8,497 nt of DNA, from the NCBI GenBank assembly GCA_020058315.1, contig JAGVEK010000270.1, positions 1-8,497 on the forward strand, read 5' to 3'. Position numbers and translations under genes: made by a program. This document shows, one piece after another, positions 6,824 to 8,497 of the stretch. Under the pieces are notes generated by a model that did not search any database, was not told the DNA's origin, and worked only from the letters and a program-made list of their open reading frames with translations. Numbering within the stretch: the first letter of the stretch is position 1; the number at the start of each line of letters is the position of its first letter. This DNA comes from Candidatus Zixiibacteriota bacterium (lineage in GTDB: Bacteria > Zixibacteria > MSB-5A5 > WJJR01).

Positions 6824-7870
6824 ATGCGCCGCGAAGAGACGATCGAGAGAATCGCACACGTCCAGGGACTGGTTGATGACCTTCTGGATCTGGACGCTGT
6901 GTTTTCGACCAAGCAGACGATCGTGATGCGGGGCCGGCCGCGTGTGCCGCTGGAGGATTTCCGCACGGCTGTGCGCGGGCGCTATGCCGCAGCCGGGTAT
7001 GATTGCGAAATCGAAGCAGCGGATACGAAAGGCGACCTGACGGAGCATGTGCTGCTGACGGTCGTCGTGGGAGAGAGCATCCACAAGTTCCCCTGGTTGA
7101 ATGTGCTGCTTTTCGCTCTGACGGTCGTTTCAGTCTGGCTATCTATCGGGGGGCAGTTCGCCGCCTGGTTTTTGGCGATTCTCGTGTTTCACGAATTCGG
7201 GCATTTCATAGCGGCGCGGAAAAGGAAGATCGACACATCGTGGCCGTACTTCATTCCGGCGCCGACTTTCCTCGGTGTGCCAAGCATCCTGGGGACATTT
7301 GGCGCGTTCATCCAGCTTCGGTCCCCGATCCGTGACCGCCGGGCACTCTTTGACATGGCGGCCGCGGGGCCGATTGCCGGGTTTGTCGTCGCTGTGGTGG
7401 CGCTGTTCGTTGGTTTGTCTCAGTCAACGATCGCAGGCCCGGAGACCACGGGCGGCCTGAAGCTCGGCGAGTCGCTGCTGTTTCGGGGGATCGCGGCCAT
7501 TGTGCTGCCGACGATAGGCCCGGAGCAGGACATCATTCTGTCTCCGGTGGCGTACGCCGGCTGGGCGGGGCTTCTGGTCACGATGCTCAATTTGATGCCG
7601 ATCGGGCAGCTTGATGGCGGCCATATCGCGTACGCACTCATCGGCCGCCGCCAGCGATTTGGCGCGATGGGAGTGATGGTGGCCTTGCTGGTGCTTTCGT
7701 TCTGGTGGCCTGGCTGGCTGTTCTTAGTCGCGATGGGCTTCCTGATGCGTCCAAAGCACCCACCGACACTCATTGATGAGATTCCTCTGGGCCGACGGCG
7801 GATCGTACTGGGGTGGATTACGATGGCGATCTTCGTCCTCACGTTTACACCGGTGCCGATCAGTCTGTAG
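6824..7870 (+). CDS. M50 family (site-2 protease-like) membrane metallopeptidase
   Basis: 348 residues from ATG 6824. This start fits the family best; the site is modest (GGGAG about 10 nt upstream). GTG at 6758 or 6812 would add 22 or 4 residues. An N-terminal soluble part (~1-88) is followed by several membrane segments (about 91-108, 112-132, 178-200, 240-260, a pair before ~310, and one at the C-terminus). The zinc motif HEFGH has H123, E124 and H127; the third ligand D264 lies in LMPIGQLDGGH (258-267). An AAAGPIAG motif lies between them. No PDZ domain is visible, so it resembles the EGY1-like, PDZ-less group rather than RseP. It should cleave membrane-spanning substrates within the bilayer; the substrate is unknown and no anti-sigma factor is nearby. 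All catalytic residues are present. Confidence 0.93.
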   Translation: MRREETIERIAHVQGLVDDLLDLDAVFSTKQTIVMRGRPRVPLEDFRTAVRGRYAAAGYDCEIEAADTKGDLTEHVLLTVVVGESIHKFPWLNVLLFALTVVSVWLSIGGQFAAWFLAILVFHEFGHFIAARKRKIDTSWPYFIPAPTFLGVPSILGTFGAFIQLRSPIRDRRALFDMAAAGPIAGFVVAVVALFVGLSQSTIAGPETTGGLKLGESLLFRGIAAIVLPTIGPEQDIILSPVAYAGWAGLLVTMLNLMPIGQLDGGHIAYALIGRRQRFGAMGVMVALLVLSFWWPGWLFLVAMGFLMRPKHPPTLIDEIPLGRRRIVLGWITMAIFVLTFTPVPISL

Positions 7871-7880
7871 TTTCAGACTG
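7861..7880 (+). terminator. Weak hairpin overlapping the protease stop codon
   Basis: CAGTCTG (7861-7867) pairs with CAGACTG (7874-7880); the loop contains the stop codon TAG. No T-run follows, so termination here is doubtful. Confidence 0.25.
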
Positions 7881-8325
7881 GCAGGTCGCAACTACCCGGC
7901 GCGGGAATCGCGGTTCTTTCGGCGCATTCAATGCGTCCGTTAAGATCATGTGACAAAGCGGCTTATCCAAGTTCAGTAGTGGGCAGACAAAATAGCAGCG
8001 CAGGGCTTGCGCTGAGCGCCGACCGCCAACCAAAGGCGGGTCATGGACACGCGGCGTAATCTATTGTGACCCGGCGGCTTAGGTTTGATTGCCAGCGGGG
8101 GATGCGATTGGCACGGAAGTTGTTTCATGGGAAGGCGGACCTGTAACTCCTCCAATTCGTGGCAGGGTTGGGTTCGCGACGGGAGAATCGGAGAAGAAGA
8201 CTCGAAGAATTGACGGGGAGAATCTCAAGACCAAAGGACGGTTGATCAATCTCGCGCGACTCGACCCTGAGACTACAAGAGCGGTACTGACCATAGGTGG
8301 AAGGGCCTGTCAGTGCAGTAAGAAG
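7871..8325. other. Intergenic region without a recognised gene
   Basis: About 455 nt. Visible structure: a small hairpin at 7921-7937, CAGCGCA/TGCGCTG at 7996-8014 (5-nt loop, preceded by ATAG) and CCGCC/GGCGG at 8023-8039. Short frames on both strands lack a ribosome binding site and any protein-like features. No tRNA could be folded; a stretch near 8133-8165 vaguely recalls an anticodon arm but has a mismatched stem and an eight-base loop. Confidence 0.5.
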
Positions 8326-8354
8326 AGGACCTCATGCGGGGATGAGGTCCTTTT
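8326..8354 (+). terminator. Strong, probably bidirectional intrinsic terminator
   Basis: AGGACCTCAT (8326-8335) pairs perfectly with ATGAGGTCCT (8342-8351) around GCGGGG, with TTTT following on the plus strand. Read on the minus strand the same stem is followed by CTTCTT, so it can also end the minus-strand gene that stops at 8431. What plus-strand transcript it would terminate is unclear, since the nearest plus gene ends at 7870. Confidence 0.8.
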
Positions 8355-8360
8355 CAATTG

Positions 8361-8420
8361 TGGACAAGAGCATGGACAAAGACATGGACAAAAATGTGGA
8401 CAAGAGCATGGACAAAGAAA
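8361..8420 (+). repeat. 12-bp tandem repeat, 5 units
   Basis: Five units starting TGGACAA, with tails GAGCA, AGACA, AAATG, GAGCA and AGAAA. A 24-bp segment (8359-8382) is repeated exactly at 8395-8418, a 36-bp period. The array lies between the stop codon of the minus-strand gene and its terminator. Confidence 0.85.
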
Positions 8421-8430
8421 ACCAAGCAGG

Positions 8431-8497
8431 TCAGACGGGGCGACGGGCCGCTATCACAACGTCGGTGGATTTGCGCGGATCAAATGGCACTTTGTCG
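8431..8497 (-). CDS. C-terminal end of an unidentified protein (enters from right edge)
   Basis: The minus strand reads DKVPFDPRKSTDVVIAARRPV then stop (TGA, 8433-8431). The composition is protein-like, and a stable terminator lies about 80 nt downstream in the same direction. A 'DVVIAARRP' end is reminiscent of the last strand of SAM-dependent methyltransferases, but 21 residues cannot establish this. Everything upstream is outside the window. Confidence 0.5.
   Translation of the reverse strand, partial: DKVPFDPRKSTDVVIAARRPV

Noticed and set aside
8101..8180. Possible tRNA near an anticodon-like segment
   Set aside because: The putative anticodon stem has a mismatch, its loop is eight bases, and no acceptor stem or proper GTTCRA T-loop with pairing arms is present.
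8079..8294. 71-codon minus-strand open frame
   Set aside because: It starts just past a terminator for that strand, has no ribosome binding site and resembles no known protein.
8301..8330. GGAAG...GCAG similarity to the SRP RNA tip
   Set aside because: The conserved GGAAG/GCAG arrangement and flanking helix are not present, so the resemblance is superficial.
8089..8497. Plus-strand frame open for about 136 codons to the right edge
   Set aside because: It has no ATG or GTG start, runs through a strong terminator and a tandem repeat, and the product contains only low-complexity GQ-rich repeats from the 12-bp array.

Overview
The window looks like a piece of a moderately GC-rich chromosome from an uncultivated, probably Gram-negative lineage. 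Very large secreted proteins that carry a PQQ-type beta-propeller and end in a type I dockerin are frequent in Candidatus Zixibacteria and related FCB or candidate-phylum bacteria. That placement is an inference from protein style only; there is no rRNA or phylogenetic marker gene here.

Layout. (1) 1-894, minus strand: the 5' part of a secreted protein gene that runs off the left edge. It has no ATG start; it begins at a GTG (894) or TTG (864). (2) 895-1770: a long intergenic region holding a G-rich tract, GTAG-headed REP-like hairpins, a ~109-bp element with terminal inverted repeats, a good sigma-70-type promoter (1275-1302) and a ~460-nt leader rich in small hairpins. (3) 1771-6351, plus strand: a 1526-residue secreted protein with signal peptide, two cysteine-containing beta-rich regions, an eight-bladed PQQ-like propeller, a large unrecognised C-terminal region and a dockerin. 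It has a perfect Shine-Dalgarno. (4) 6352-6823: a GC-rich hairpin, an intrinsic terminator, eleven exact 9-bp tandem repeats, then four more REP-like hairpins. (5) 6824-7870, plus strand: a membrane-embedded M50 (site-2 protease-like) metallopeptidase with all zinc-binding motifs. (6) 7871-8325: no convincing gene, a few hairpins. (7) 8326-8497: a strong, probably two-way terminator, a 12-bp tandem repeat, and the last 21 codons of a minus-strand gene entering from the right edge.

The genes do not form one operon: the first two are divergent, the large gene has its own promoter and terminator, and the protease follows a repeat-filled gap. The strongest non-coding signal is the set of seven short hairpins on both sides of the large gene. 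They share a 7-8 bp stem, a 3-4 nt loop and a short conserved head (GTAG in three, GGTGC in two), and two inverted pairs show compensatory base-pair swaps. This is the architecture of REP/BIME elements mobilised by RAYT (TnpA_REP) transposases; no such transposase is in the window.
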